Positions 9,749 to 18,796 are shown, counted from the stretch's first letter. The stretch is DNA of 64,000 nt from Alistipes sp. Marseille-P5061 (GCF_900290115.1 NZ_LT985750.1:388750-452749), one strand, 5' to 3'. Numbers and translations are program-made. The notes: generated by a model not told the origin, from the sequence alone.

Positions 9749-9786
9749 AAAAGGCCCCGGAAGCTGCGGCTTCCGAGGCCTTTTGG
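9749..9786 (-). terminator. Intrinsic terminator after recN
   Basis: AAAAGGCC(C/T)CGGAAGC and its complement form a stem with CCTTTT at the end on both strands, so it can act in either direction. On the minus strand it lies about 110 bases beyond recN, the last gene of the bamD operon. Confidence 0.8.
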
Positions 9787-9899
9787 GTGAAGAGCTCGTG
9801 TCGGCGGGACCGCAGGCGGTCCCTTGGGGTATCTGTTGTTGGCGGCGGGAGCTTTCGTTTTCATTCTTTTTTTCCCCCTCCTCTCCGGCCGGAGGGGTG

Positions 9900-11591
9900 T
9901 CAGAAGAGCGTCTGGCTCTCGTCGCCGCGCGAGCGTGCGGGGCGCTCCGGCTGGCCGAGCAGGATGCGGGCCTGCGAGAGGGCCGCGTCGGTGATGCGGC
10001 TGCCCGAGAGCATCTTGGCGATTTCGGTCGTCCGCTCCTCGGCCGTCATCCGCGTGATGGAGGTGCGTCCGTCGCGTTTGTAGACCACGAAGTGGGTCTG
10101 GCCCTTCGAGGCGACCTGCGGCAGGTGGGTGATGTCGACCACCTGCATCGTCTCGGCCAGCGAGGCGATGATTTCGCCCATTGCATCGGCAATCCGTCCC
10201 GAGACGCCCGTGTCGATTTCGTCGAAGATGATGGTCGGCAGCTGCATGCGCCGCGCCAGCATCGCCTTGAGGGCCAGCATGACGCGCGAAAGCTCACCGC
10301 CCGAGGCGATGCGCTCGACGGCCTGGGGCGTCATGGCGCGGTTGGCCGAGAAGAGGTAGGTCACCGTGTCGCGCCCCGAGGGGGTGAGCTCCTGCGTCGG
10401 CTCCAGCGCCACGCGGAAGGTCGTGTCGGGCATGCCGAGCCGCGCGAGCGTCGCACAAATCTCCTTGCCGAAGGCCGGCGAGGCCTTCTCGCGGGCCTTG
10501 TGGAGCCGCTCGGCCAGCTTCTCGGCCTGCTCCGTGGCCCGGGCGAGCTCCTCACGGCAGGCCGTGAGCTCCTCGTCGCCGTGGTCGATGGCCGCCAGAC
10601 GGGCCAGGTAGCCGTCGCGGATGGTGATGAGCTCCTCGACCGTGGCGGCATGGTGCTTCTGCGTGAGCGAGTAGAGCGTGTCGAGGCGCGCGGAGAGTTG
10701 CTGCAGCCGCTCGGGGTCGGTGTCGAGCCGTTCGCTCTCGTCCGCCGCCGAGGCGTCGATGTCCTTCAGCTCCTCCAGCACAGAGCGGAGCCGGTCGGCG
10801 TAGTCGCCCGCCTGTGGGTAGTGGTCGCGCAGGCGGTTGAGTTCGCTCTCGGTATTCTTGAGCTGGGCGAGCACCCCCGTCTCGTCGTCGTCGAAACGGT
10901 TGCGCAGCGTGGTGAGCGTCTCGCCAATCTGGTCGGCATGCTCCAGCACGGCGAGCTGCTCCTCCAGCTCGGCCTGTTCGCCTTCGCGCAGGTTGGCCGC
11001 CGTGAGCTCCTCGCTCTGGAAGCGGAGCCACTCCTCGTCGCGGCGCCCCTCGGCCGCAGCCTTTTCGAGGGCGGAGAGACGGCGGCGCAGCTCGCTCTGG
11101 CGGGCGTAGGCGGCGCCGTATTCGGCGCGCAGCGCAGCGTCGTCCGCCACGGTGTCGAGTGCCGAGGTGCGGAACTCCTCCGAGGAGAGAATCAGGTTCT
11201 GGTGCTGCGAGTGGATGTCGATGAGCTGCGTGCCCAGCTCGCGCAGCTGCGTGAGCGACACGGGCATGTCGTTGACGAAGGCGCGGCTCTTGCCCGCCGG
11301 CGTGATGACGCGCGTGAGGGTGCACTGCTCCTCGTAGTCGAGCTCGTTGCGCTCGAAGAGGGGGCGCAGGTCGCGGCCCGTGAGGTCGAAGAGCCCCTCG
11401 ACCTTGCAGTTGCGGGTCGTATCCTTGATGGCCGCACCGTCGTTCTTGGCGCCGAGCAGCAGCCCGAGTGCGCCGAGCAGGATGGACTTGCCGGCGCCCG
11501 TTTCGCCGGTGATGATGTTCAGATGCGGGTCCAGCTCGAGTTCGAGCTTCTCGATGAGCGCGTAGTTCTCGACCGAAAGTCGGCGTAACAT
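9900..11591 (-). CDS. recN: DNA repair protein RecN
   Basis: A 563-residue SMC-like ATPase. Walker A GETGAGKS at residues 29-36 follows the conserved LNIIT strand; the central 300 residues are Glu/Leu/Arg-rich coiled coil; the C-terminus has the signature region IASGGELSRVMLALK and Walker B PTIIFDEIDTGVSG. RecN acts early in double-strand break repair. Length fits the family (550-570). It is the last of four minus-strand genes (bamD-rpoZ-coaBC-recN), with a 103-base gap after coaBC. Confidence 0.97.
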   Translation of the reverse strand: MLRRLSVENYALIEKLELELDPHLNIITGETGAGKSILLGALGLLLGAKNDGAAIKDTTRNCKVEGLFDLTGRDLRPLFERNELDYEEQCTLTRVITPAGKSRAFVNDMPVSLTQLRELGTQLIDIHSQHQNLILSSEEFRTSALDTVADDAALRAEYGAAYARQSELRRRLSALEKAAAEGRRDEEWLRFQSEELTAANLREGEQAELEEQLAVLEHADQIGETLTTLRNRFDDDETGVLAQLKNTESELNRLRDHYPQAGDYADRLRSVLEELKDIDASAADESERLDTDPERLQQLSARLDTLYSLTQKHHAATVEELITIRDGYLARLAAIDHGDEELTACREELARATEQAEKLAERLHKAREKASPAFGKEICATLARLGMPDTTFRVALEPTQELTPSGRDTVTYLFSANRAMTPQAVERIASGGELSRVMLALKAMLARRMQLPTIIFDEIDTGVSGRIADAMGEIIASLAETMQVVDITHLPQVASKGQTHFVVYKRDGRTSITRMTAEERTTEIAKMLSGSRITDAALSQARILLGQPERPARSRGDESQTLF

Positions 11592-11694
11592 GGCGATTGA
11601 GGTGTTTATGACGTTTGTCGGGTCGGGCCCTGCGGGGCGAAGCCCGGGGCCCGGGGCAGCGACGGCCCCTTCGTGAGAAGGAGCCGCCCGTCTG

Positions 11695-12915
11695 TTATTT
11701 CAGCAATTTTTCGATTCGGTCGACGATGCGGCCCGCGACCTCGCGTTTGGTGAGCAGCGGCAGCGGTTCGCGTCCTGTCCGGTCGATGAAGGTCACCTTG
11801 TTGGTGTCGCCGCGGAAGCCGGCCCCGGCGTCGCGCAGCGAGTTGAGGACGATGAAGTCGAAGTGCTTGCGCGCGAGCTTCTGCTCGGCGTGCGCCTCCT
11901 CGTCATCGGTCTCCAGCGCAAAGCCCACCAGCATCCGCCCCTCCTTGCGGGCGCCCAGCTCGGCAGCGATGTCGTGCGTGCGGCGCAGGCGGATGACCAG
12001 CTCGCCGTCACCCTTGCGGAGCTTGGTCGCGGAGACCTGCTCGGGGGTGTAGTCGGCCACGGCGGCGCACATCACGGCGCCGTCGCATGCGGCGAAGGCC
12101 TCTGTGGCGGCGCGGTACATCTCCTCGGCCGAGAGGACGTCGACGCGCTCCACCCCTTCGGGGCAGGCGAGTGCCGTGCGGCCGCTGACGAGCGTCACGC
12201 GGGCGCCTCGCGCCGCCAGCTCGCCAGCAATGGCGTAGCCCATCTTGCCCGACGAGTGGTTCGAGATGAAGCGCACCGGGTCGATGGCCTCGATGGTGGC
12301 TCCCGCCGTGACGAGGAAGTGCCGCCCCTCGAGGCTCTTCGCCGTGGGGGCAAGCAGCCGCGTCACCGCCTCGACGATGTGCTCCGGCTCGGCCAGACGC
12401 CCCTTGCCCGTAAGTCCGCTCGCCAACTCGCCGGCCTCGGGTTCGACGACCCGTACGCCGCGGCTGCGCAGCGTCGCGAGGTTGGCCTGCGTGGCGGGGT
12501 GGGCGAACATGTCGAGGTCCATGGCCGGGGCGACGACCACCGGGCAGCGCGCCGAGAGGTAGGTCGTCAGCAGCAGGTTGTCCGCCACGCCCGTGGCCAT
12601 CTTGGCCAGCGTGTTGGCCGTAGCGGGGGCGATGAGGTAGCAGTCGGCCCACTCGCCCAGCGAGACGTGCGAGTTCCAGGCGCCGTTCTCGGGGTCGAAG
12701 AACTCGACCAGAATCGGGTTCTTCGCGAGGGTGGCCATCGTCAGCGGGGTGATGAACTGCTTGGCCAGCGGCGTCATCACCACGCGCACTTCGGCGCCGG
12801 CCGTCTTCAATAAACGACAGAGCACAGCCGCCTTGTAGGCAGCTATGCTTCCCGTAATGCCCAGCAGTATGTGGCGCCCCTGCAGCGAGGGGCACGTCGT
12901 ATGCCGTGAATCCAT
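11695..12915 (-). CDS. coaBC: Bifunctional phosphopantothenoylcysteine decarboxylase/phosphopantothenate-cysteine ligase
   Basis: A 406-residue fusion. The N-terminal flavin-dependent decarboxylase (CoaC) has LGITGSIAAYKA, the HVSLGEWAD region with its catalytic histidine, and PATANTLAKMATG. The C-terminal ligase (CoaB) begins after residue 190 and has FISNHSSGKMGYAIAGELA and an AAVADYTP segment. Together they carry out two consecutive steps of coenzyme A synthesis in the cytoplasm. It starts 14 bases after rpoZ, so the two are almost certainly cotranscribed. Confidence 0.96.
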   Translation of the reverse strand: MDSRHTTCPSLQGRHILLGITGSIAAYKAAVLCRLLKTAGAEVRVVMTPLAKQFITPLTMATLAKNPILVEFFDPENGAWNSHVSLGEWADCYLIAPATANTLAKMATGVADNLLLTTYLSARCPVVVAPAMDLDMFAHPATQANLATLRSRGVRVVEPEAGELASGLTGKGRLAEPEHIVEAVTRLLAPTAKSLEGRHFLVTAGATIEAIDPVRFISNHSSGKMGYAIAGELAARGARVTLVSGRTALACPEGVERVDVLSAEEMYRAATEAFAACDGAVMCAAVADYTPEQVSATKLRKGDGELVIRLRRTHDIAAELGARKEGRMLVGFALETDDEEAHAEQKLARKHFDFIVLNSLRDAGAGFRGDTNKVTFIDRTGREPLPLLTKREVAGRIVDRIEKLLK

Positions 12916-12929
12916 CGTCGACAGCCCGC

Positions 12930-13304
12930 TCAGGCCTCCTTCGTGGTCGGCTTCTCCTCCTTGCCGCTCTCCTTGGCCTCCTTGCCGTCCTTGCCGCCCA
13001 TGCGGTAGTAGAGCTCTCCGTCGAGGAACTCCTCGGTGGCGATGATGGTCGGTTTGGGCAACCGCTCGTAATAGCGGGAGATTTCGATTTGCTCGCGGTT
13101 TTCGAACGTCTCCTCCAGAGTGGCATCCGTCGGCGAGGAGAAGTCGGCCAGCTTGCGGCTGAGCTCGTTCTTCAGCTCGGTCGAAATCTGATTGGCGCGG
13201 CGGGCGATGATGTTAATCGACTCGTAAACGTTGCCCGTTTCGCGGTCGAAGTCCACCAGTTTCCTCGTGATGGTGTTGTTGGGAATGTTTTTCTTAATCT
13301 CCAT
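12930..13304 (-). CDS. rpoZ: RNA polymerase omega subunit (Bacteroidetes type)
   Basis: A 124-residue protein containing ESINIIARRANQIS, the conserved helix of the omega/Rpb6 family that clamps the beta-prime C-terminus. The C-terminal 20 residues are Lys/Glu-rich and likely disordered. Gene order bamD-rpoZ-coaBC is usual in Bacteroidetes and supports the call. It begins two bases after the bamD stop codon, which implies tight translational coupling. Confidence 0.88.
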   Translation of the reverse strand: MEIKKNIPNNTITRKLVDFDRETGNVYESINIIARRANQISTELKNELSRKLADFSSPTDATLEETFENREQIEISRYYERLPKPTIIATEEFLDGELYYRMGGKDGKEAKESGKEEKPTTKEA

Positions 13305-13306
13305 GA

Positions 13307-14125
13307 CTATATGTTGTTGTCTTTCTTGTTCCGGTCCAGATAATCCTTGGCGTGCTTGGCCATGCGCTCCAGCTCGCGGATGTGCTTCGATTCGGGGAAC
13401 TCCTCCTTGAAGGAGAGGTACGAGTCAAGCATCGAGAGGTAGCGGTCCGTCTGCTTCTCCTCAATCGAGTTGCTGGCGTAGCGGTAGCTTGCGTCGACAA
13501 TCAGGTACATGATTTCCTCGCGGTGCGTGCTTTCGGGATACTTCTTCAGGGCGTTTTTCAGCGCGACGATGGCCGAGTTGTACTTGCCGATTTTGTAATA
13601 GGTGTAGGCGTTCAGATAGGCCTTGTCGTGCAGCCGCTGGGTGAGCTCCTCGTTGATGCTCTTGAAGTTCTCCACCTGTTTGCTGTCGGGGTAGCGCGAC
13701 ATGAACTCGTTGACGGCGATGATGGCCTGGCTGGTCATCGTCTGGTCGCGTGAGGGACCCGGCGCGAGGTAGTAGTAGCAGAGGGCGAACATACCCTCGG
13801 CATCCTCGATGAAGACGCTGCGGCCGAACTTGCGGCGGAAGTCGTCAAAGAGCAGCGAGGCGGTTTCGTAGTCGCGGTTCTTGTACTTGCAGCGGGCGTT
13901 GAAGAAGGAGATGCTGTCCTCGCGCGTGGTGCCCGAGTAGTAGGGCAGCGCCCCCTCGAAGAGGGTCGAGGCGCGCGTCCACTTCTCCTTGGCGTAGTAT
14001 TCGAGCGCCTTGTCGTACATGACGTCGGGCTTGCCGCTCTTGAGAATCGAGCTGACGCCGGCGCAGCCCGTGAAGAGGGTCGCCAGCAGCAGGCCGGCAG
14101 CAATGAGTGAGAGAGTGTGCTTCAT
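13307..14125 (-). CDS. bamD: Outer membrane assembly lipoprotein BamD
   Basis: A 272-residue lipoprotein with signal peptide ending LFTGC. The mature part is made of tetratricopeptide-type repeats (for example YDKALEYYAKEKWTRASTLFE and YNSAIVALKNALKKYPEST), matching BamD, the essential TPR lipoprotein that joins BamA in inserting outer-membrane barrels. It is the first gene of the operon, about 25 bases downstream of a well-formed promoter. Confidence 0.93.
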   Translation of the reverse strand: MKHTLSLIAAGLLLATLFTGCAGVSSILKSGKPDVMYDKALEYYAKEKWTRASTLFEGALPYYSGTTREDSISFFNARCKYKNRDYETASLLFDDFRRKFGRSVFIEDAEGMFALCYYYLAPGPSRDQTMTSQAIIAVNEFMSRYPDSKQVENFKSINEELTQRLHDKAYLNAYTYYKIGKYNSAIVALKNALKKYPESTHREEIMYLIVDASYRYASNSIEEKQTDRYLSMLDSYLSFKEEFPESKHIRELERMAKHAKDYLDRNKKDNNI

Positions 14126-14154
14126 CGAAAGTTCGTTTACGGCGCTTTAACGCG

Positions 14155-14186
14155 CAAAGTTACATATAAATTAACGAACCGCCAAA
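14155..14186 (-). promoter_or_regulatory. Promoter of the bamD-rpoZ-coaBC-recN operon
   Basis: On the minus strand TTTG (14183-14186), 20 bases, TAACTTTG (14155-14162), a near-perfect Bacteroidetes housekeeping promoter. The predicted start is near 14150. Confidence 0.82.
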
Positions 14187-14219
14187 AAAATTATTGCCTC
14201 ACGCATTGGGGCAGGGACT

Positions 14220-14573
14220 GCGGCGTGCTTCCTGGTCGGAGGGCGGGGGGTGCGGCGGGGCGGCGGGCTTCTCTTTTGGGGAGAGGCCGGGTTCGAACGG
14301 AGGCTCTGCGGGGCGGTGGTTGCTGCCGTTCCCCGGAAACGGTCCGGGAACAGGCGGTGTGTTTCTTGGTCGAAGGGGACGGGCTGCGGCGGGGCGGAGA
14401 GCCTCTCTTTCGAGGAGAGAACGGGTTCGAACGGATGCTCTGCGGGGCGGTGGTTGCTGCCGCTCCCCGGAAACGGCCCGGGTGCCGGCGGCGTGCTTCT
14501 TTGTCGGAGGGAACAGGCTGCGGCGGGGCGGCGAGCTTCTCTTTCGGGGAGGGGCCGGATTCGGACGCGTCAC
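14220..14573. repeat. Tandem 134-bp repeat, about 2.6 copies
   Basis: Copies start at 14220, 14354 and 14488, exactly 134 bases apart. Each contains GCTTCT(C/T)TTT(C/T)GGGGAG-like and CTCTGCGGGGCGGTGGTTGC segments and, in the first two, CCCCGGAAACGG. Copies differ at scattered positions. Since 134 is not divisible by 3, the array does not encode a repeated peptide. It sits upstream of the bamD promoter. Confidence 0.92.
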
Positions 14574-14599
14574 CCATCGCCTCCGCTATTCGCCTCCGC

Positions 14600-15030
14600 T
14601 GTTCGTTGCTATCACCCGCCGCCTGCCACCACCCGCCGCCTGCCACCACCCGCCGCCTGCCACCACTCGCCGCCTGCCATTACCCGCCGCCCGCTACCTC
14701 CGCCACCGTTGCTTGTCACCCCTGTCGCTGTCTGCCTTCCCGCTGCTGTCGCCTTCCCCCTGCCTGTCATTACCCGCCGCCCGCTACCTCCGCTGCTGAC
14801 TGCGTCCTCACAGCCTGCGTCTCCACTGTCTGTCGCTTTTCCCCGCTTGTCATTACTACCTGCCGCCCGCCGCTACCGCCCGCCGCCTGCCTCCTTCCTC
14901 CTTCCCCTGCCTGTCATCATCCGCTGTTGCCTGCACCCCCGCCGCTTCTCACCCGCCGCTACCGCCCGCCGCAACAGTTGCCTGCCACCCCCGCTACTCT
15001 CCGCAATCTGCCACCACCCGCTGCCTGCCA
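14600..15030. repeat. C-rich degenerate repeat region with a 17-bp array
   Basis: Five adjacent 17-base units ACCCGCCGCCTGCCACC (14614-14698; the fourth and fifth diverged) are followed by about 330 bases in which ACCCGCCGCC, CTGCCTGTCATT and GCTACCTCCGC pieces recur irregularly. The strand is strongly C-rich. There is no gene. With the 134-bp array it fills nearly all of the 1.1-kb divergent gap between bamD and greA. Confidence 0.88.
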
Positions 15031-15134
15031 TTTCCGCCGCCATGCGCCGGCCGGGCGGACAGATGGGCTGCGGCGGCACCCCGCGTGGTCGGTCGGGGCG
15101 CGATGCGTCGCCGGCGAGAAGTTCTGCGAAATAA

Positions 15135-15166
15135 TTTGGAAAATCGGAAAATCCTTCCTATCTTTG
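15135..15166 (+). promoter_or_regulatory. Promoter of greA
   Basis: TTTG (15135-15138), 20 bases, TATCTTTG (15159-15166). The predicted start is near 15171, giving a 66-base leader. Confidence 0.85.
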
Positions 15167-15236
15167 TTTCGGTTAAGTATAGGGGTTCTGGCCTTTCGAG
15201 GCCGGGATTCTTGTTTTTTATTGGATTATCATTCTT

Positions 15237-15713
15237 ATGGCAAAAGAGATTATCTATCTGACGGCGGAAGGGTACAAGAAGCTCAAGGACGAGCTCGACC
15301 ACATGCGTTCCGTCGAACGTCCGGCGATTTCGGCCGCAATTGCCGAGGCACGCGACAAGGGCGACCTTTCGGAGAATGCGGAGTACGATGCGGCGCGTGA
15401 GGCACAGGGTCTGCTCGAGATGCGGATTGCCAAGCTGGAGGATACGCTGGCCAATGCGCGCGTCATCGACGAGTCGAAAATCGACAAGAGCAAGGTGCAG
15501 ATTCTGAGCAAGGTGACGCTGCTGAACCACAACAACGGCAAGCAGGTGGTCTATACGATTGTCGCCGAGCACGAGGCCAATCTGCGCGAAGGCAAGCTGG
15601 CCATCGGTACGCCGATTGCCAAGGCGCTGCTCGGCCACAAGAAGGGCGACTCGGTCGATGTCGTCGTTCCGGCCGGGACGATTCATTTCGAGATACTCGA
15701 CATCAGCATCTGA
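15237..15713 (+). CDS. greA: Transcription elongation factor GreA
   Basis: A 158-residue protein with MAKEIIYLTAEGYKKLKDEL at the start, then the conserved ARDKGDLSENAEYDAA tip of the coiled coil, whose two acidic residues help RNA polymerase cleave backtracked RNA. The C-terminal FKBP-like domain ends with AGTIHFEILDI. Length matches the family (about 157). It is a single-gene unit with its own promoter and a hairpin downstream. Confidence 0.97.
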   Translation: MAKEIIYLTAEGYKKLKDELDHMRSVERPAISAAIAEARDKGDLSENAEYDAAREAQGLLEMRIAKLEDTLANARVIDESKIDKSKVQILSKVTLLNHNNGKQVVYTIVAEHEANLREGKLAIGTPIAKALLGHKKGDSVDVVVPAGTIHFEILDISI

Positions 15714-15802
15714 TGCCTCGCATGTAGCTCGGAACGGTTCGCCGCCGCCGCTTTCGGACCAGCCGATACATACAGTCTTCCCCGTGGGGAAGACTTCCTG
15801 CA

Positions 15803-15831
15803 GGACCGCTCTTCGGGCGGCCCTTTTTGTG
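15803..15831 (+). terminator. Probable terminator of greA
   Basis: GGACCGCT and GGGCGGCC can pair across a CTTC loop, followed by CTTTTTG. A second perfect hairpin GTCTTCCCC/GGGGAAGAC lies just upstream (15776-15795). Confidence 0.6.
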
Positions 15832-16382
15832 TGTATAGGGGTGCAGGTGGATGAGTGCGGATGTTGGGTTGGCGGGGCGGTCGGTTGCACCCGGTACTGG
15901 GCGACGGTGTAGAGGGGCGGTTGGGTGCGGCCGGAGTATGGCGGCAGCGTTGGTGTGGGGGCGGTATCGGGACAGCCGCGTTGACGGGCGGCCGGTTCCG
16001 CACGCGTTTCTGTGTGGTCCCCTCCCGTTCTCGTTTGTAGAAAAAGAGAAGACCGCACCCCTTGGGGAATGCGGTCTTCTATATGAAACAGGGAGACGGA
16101 TGCAGCACGGTCCGGATACCTTGTCGGGGCGTTTCCGCTCCCGGTGCAATTCTGTTGCCGTCCTTGTTTTGCAGCTCATCCCGGGTGCAGCGGTGCTCTT
16201 TTTCGGGTACAGCCTCAGCACTCTTTTGGGGGAGGGCTGCGCTCAGAATGGAACGGCTACTCGGCGCGGGAGGGGAGAGATGGGGACACCACACCCCGGC
16301 GCCCGCGATTCGGGGCGCTTTCGACACCTTGCGGCGCATTGTTCCGAAAGGGGAGAGGGGAGGCGCCTGCCGGCGCCCGTCG
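15832..16382. other. Intergenic DNA between greA and gcvH with one terminator hairpin
   Basis: No gene seen. At 16047-16080, AGAAGACCGCA and TGCGGTCTTCT form a long stem that on the minus strand is followed by CTTTTTC, so it probably ends the gcvH transcript about 300 bases past the gene. The rest is GC-rich without recognisable content. Confidence 0.55.
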
Positions 16383-16760
16383 CTAACCAATCAGCTCCTC
16401 GTACTGGGCGGGGGTGAGCAGCTTGTCGTACTCCTCGGGGGCCGACATGCGGACCTTGACGAGCCAGCCTTCACCGAAGGCGTCCTTGTTGACGATGGAG
16501 GGGTCGGCGTCGACGGCCTCGTTGAACTCGAGCACCTCGCCCGAGACGGGAAGGTAGGCGTCGCTGACGGTCTTCACGGCCTCAATCGAGCCGAACACCT
16601 CGCCGGCGGCGAGCGTCTCGCCTACGGTCGGCACGTCTACGAAGACGATGTCGCCCAGCTGGCTCTGTGCGAAATCCGTGATGCCGATAACGGCAACGTC
16701 ACCCTCGACGCGGCACCACTCGTGGTCGTTCGAGTATTTCAGATTGGTAGGTACATTCAT
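16383..16760 (-). CDS. gcvH: Glycine cleavage system H protein
   Basis: A 125-residue lipoyl carrier. GSIEAVKTVSDAYLP places the lipoylated lysine at residue 63. The start MNVPTNLKYSNDHEW matches H proteins, so ATG 16760 is preferred over an ATG 33 bases upstream that overlaps nothing conserved. It shuttles the aminomethyl group between the P, T and L proteins. gcvT and gcvP are not nearby, so the system is split in this genome. Confidence 0.96.
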   Translation of the reverse strand: MNVPTNLKYSNDHEWCRVEGDVAVIGITDFAQSQLGDIVFVDVPTVGETLAAGEVFGSIEAVKTVSDAYLPVSGEVLEFNEAVDADPSIVNKDAFGEGWLVKVRMSAPEEYDKLLTPAQYEELIG

Positions 16761-16795
16761 GGTATTACGAGCTTTGTGTTGTGAATTTTCCAATG

Positions 16796-16826
16796 CAAAT
16801 ATAGCAGTTATTTCGGGATGGGCAAG
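16796..16826 (-). promoter_or_regulatory. Promoter of gcvH
   Basis: On the minus strand TTG (16823-16825), 19 bases, TATATTTG (16796-16803). The predicted start is about 31 bases before the ATG. Confidence 0.75.
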
Positions 16827-17144
16827 GGTTTTGTTATTTTTTTAACACCCTGGCCCTCCTTCGGGGCGCACATGGGGGCGGCAGCGGCCGAGCTCTTCCC
16901 TTGCGCAACGGTGCCGCACAACCGGGGCGGCGGGCTGTCGTCTCTCCACTGCCAACGTCCGCAGCGGAGCGGTATCTCCCGGCCGGTGCATCCTGCGCTC
17001 CGGTTCGCGCATCCTCGTTCTCCTGTCCGCATTTCCCGGCCGGCGCATTCCGTTTTCCGGCTTGCCCGCTCCCGGGTTCCGGCTTGCCCGCTCCCGGGTT
17101 CCGGCCGGCGTTTCCCGGCCCCGGCCCGTGCCTTCCGGCGCGGG
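16827..17144. repeat. GC-rich intergenic DNA with a 22-bp direct repeat
   Basis: Two exact adjacent copies of TTCCGGCTTGCCCGCTCCCGGG (17055-17076 and 17077-17098) plus a partial third, in a stretch rich in CCGGCC motifs. No gene was found between gcvH and birA. Confidence 0.75.
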
Positions 17145-17894
17145 TCAGTGCTCCCCGGCGGGTTGCGGGTCGCGCCCCTCGATGAGGAACTCGACCTGGC
17201 GGAAGAGGTATTCGTGCAGCGTACCGTCGTCGTGGCGCAGCTGCAGCTCGCCCGTGGGTCGCACCCCCTCGACCACCGCCTGGAAGAGGGTGCCGTCGGG
17301 CAGGCGGAAGAGGTGGCGCTCCCCGAGGCGGTACATCCGCGCCCGGTAGTCGCGCTGCAGCCCCTCGCGGTCGCCCGCCTCGAGCTGTGCGTAGCGCGCC
17401 ATCAGGTGGTCGATGCAGCAGCGGAGCACCTCCTCGCGGTCGAACTCCCGGCCCGCGGCCAGCGCCATCGAGGTGGGGTTGGGCAGCGACGGGTCGAACT
17501 CCCGCTGGTTGATGTTGAGGCCGATGCCGGCGATGCTGCGGGCGAGGTTTGCTCCGCGCAGGTCGTGCTCGATGAGCATGCCCGCACACTTGCGGTCGCC
17601 TACGTAGAGGTCGTTCGTCCACTTGATGCGGGCCTCGATGCCGTAGTCGCGCATCGCGTCGACCAGAGCGAGCGCCGCCACCTCGGTGAAGAGAAATTGC
17701 TCCGGGGCGGGCAGGAACGTCGGCTCGAGGATGGCCGAGAAGGTGATGTTGAGCCCCTCGGGGCAGAGCCACGTGTGGCCGCGCTGTCCGCGGCCGGCGC
17801 TCTGCCATTCGGCCCACACCACGTCGCCGTGGCGGTAGCGTGCATCGCGGGCCTCGTCGTTGGTCGAGGTGGTCTGTCGGATGTGGTAAATCAT
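17145..17894 (-). CDS. birA: Biotin--[acetyl-CoA-carboxylase] ligase
   Basis: A 249-residue enzyme with the biotin-AMP loop AGRGQRGHTWLCPEG and the catalytic KWTNDLYVGDRKCAGMLIE segment containing the conserved lysine. It attaches biotin to carboxylase carrier proteins. It has no N-terminal helix-turn-helix, so unlike E. coli BirA it cannot act as a repressor. Its start lies 39 bases after the dapD stop codon, so the two are probably cotranscribed. Confidence 0.94.
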   Translation of the reverse strand: MIYHIRQTTSTNDEARDARYRHGDVVWAEWQSAGRGQRGHTWLCPEGLNITFSAILEPTFLPAPEQFLFTEVAALALVDAMRDYGIEARIKWTNDLYVGDRKCAGMLIEHDLRGANLARSIAGIGLNINQREFDPSLPNPTSMALAAGREFDREEVLRCCIDHLMARYAQLEAGDREGLQRDYRARMYRLGERHLFRLPDGTLFQAVVEGVRPTGELQLRHDDGTLHEYLFRQVEFLIEGRDPQPAGEH

Positions 17895-17933
17895 GTGTCG
17901 TGTCGGGTTAGGGTCGTCGGACGGCGGGCGGGG

Positions 17934-18761
17934 TCAGGCGCTGACGCCGAAGTCGCGCAGCGCGTCGTTGAGCGAGGTCTTCTTGTCGGTCGACTCCTTG
18001 CGGCGGCCGATGATGAGGGCGCACGAGACGCTGTATTCGCCCGCCGGGAACTGCTTGCGGTAGCTGCCCGGAACGACCACCGAGCGGGGCGGTACGTAGC
18101 CCTTGTAGGTGACGGGCTCCGGCCCCGTGACGTCGATGATGTGGGTCGAGCCGGTGATGACCGTGTTGGAGCCGAGCACCGCCTCGCGGCAGACGTGGGC
18201 CCCCTCGACCACAATCGAGCGCGAACCGATGAAGCAGTGGTCCTCGATGATGACCGGCGCCGCCTGCACGGGCTCCAGCACACCGCCGATGCCCACGCCG
18301 CCCGACAGATGGACCTGCTTGCCGATTTGTGCACAAGAGCCCACCGTGGCCCACGTATCGACCATTGTGCCCGTATCGACATAGGCGCCGATGTTGACGT
18401 ACGAGGGCATCAGAATGGCGCCCGGGGCGATGTAGGCACCGTAGCGCGCCACGGCGTGGGGCACGGCGCGCACGCCCAGCTCCTCGTAGCCGTGCTTGAG
18501 CTCCATCTTGTCGTACCACTCCAGCTCGCCGGCCTGCATCTTGCGCATGGGCTGGAGCGGGAAGTAGAGGATGACGGCCTTCTTGACCCATTCGTTCACC
18601 TGCCAGAGGCTCCGCTCCTCGTCCAGAGGCTCGGCCGTGCGCAGTTGGCCCTTGTCCACCAGGTCGACCGTCCGGCGGACGGCTTCGCGGACGGACTCCT
18701 CGCTGAGCAGCGCGCGCTCCTCCCACGCCTGCTCGATGATTTGTTTCAGTTCGCTGTACAT
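17934..18761 (-). CDS. dapD: 2,3,4,5-tetrahydropyridine-2,6-dicarboxylate N-succinyltransferase
   Basis: A 275-residue left-handed beta-helix acyltransferase. The hexapeptide-repeat region includes GAYIAPGAILMPSYVNIGAY and VHLSGGVGIGGVLEP, and there is a conserved C-terminal TDKKTSLNDALR tail. It succinylates tetrahydrodipicolinate on the succinylase branch to meso-diaminopimelate and lysine. The start MYSELKQIIEQAWEE was chosen because the first ten upstream codons span the promoter region. It pairs functionally with lysC (21406) and asd (30768) elsewhere in the window. Confidence 0.96.
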   Translation of the reverse strand: MYSELKQIIEQAWEERALLSEESVREAVRRTVDLVDKGQLRTAEPLDEERSLWQVNEWVKKAVILYFPLQPMRKMQAGELEWYDKMELKHGYEELGVRAVPHAVARYGAYIAPGAILMPSYVNIGAYVDTGTMVDTWATVGSCAQIGKQVHLSGGVGIGGVLEPVQAAPVIIEDHCFIGSRSIVVEGAHVCREAVLGSNTVITGSTHIIDVTGPEPVTYKGYVPPRSVVVPGSYRKQFPAGEYSVSCALIIGRRKESTDKKTSLNDALRDFGVSA

Positions 18762-18788
18762 GCTCGTTGGTTCGTTGTTTCGGAAGCC

Positions 18789-18796
18789 CAAAGTTA
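18789..18796 (-). promoter_or_regulatory. -7 box (TAACTTTG) for dapD-birA
   Basis: A perfect TAnnTTTG on the minus strand, 28 bases before the dapD ATG. No clear -33 TTG at 17-23 bases. It is part of a divergent promoter region with the peptidase gene. Confidence 0.55.

Noticed and set aside
14614..14698. CRISPR-like direct repeats
   Set aside because: The units are directly adjacent with no unique spacers, they vary in sequence, and no cas gene is present. It is a minisatellite.
14117..15400. A 427-codon plus-strand frame across the bamD-greA gap
   Set aside because: It runs through tandem repeats whose unit length is not a multiple of three, gives Pro/Cys/Arg-rich nonsense and overlaps the greA start and promoter.
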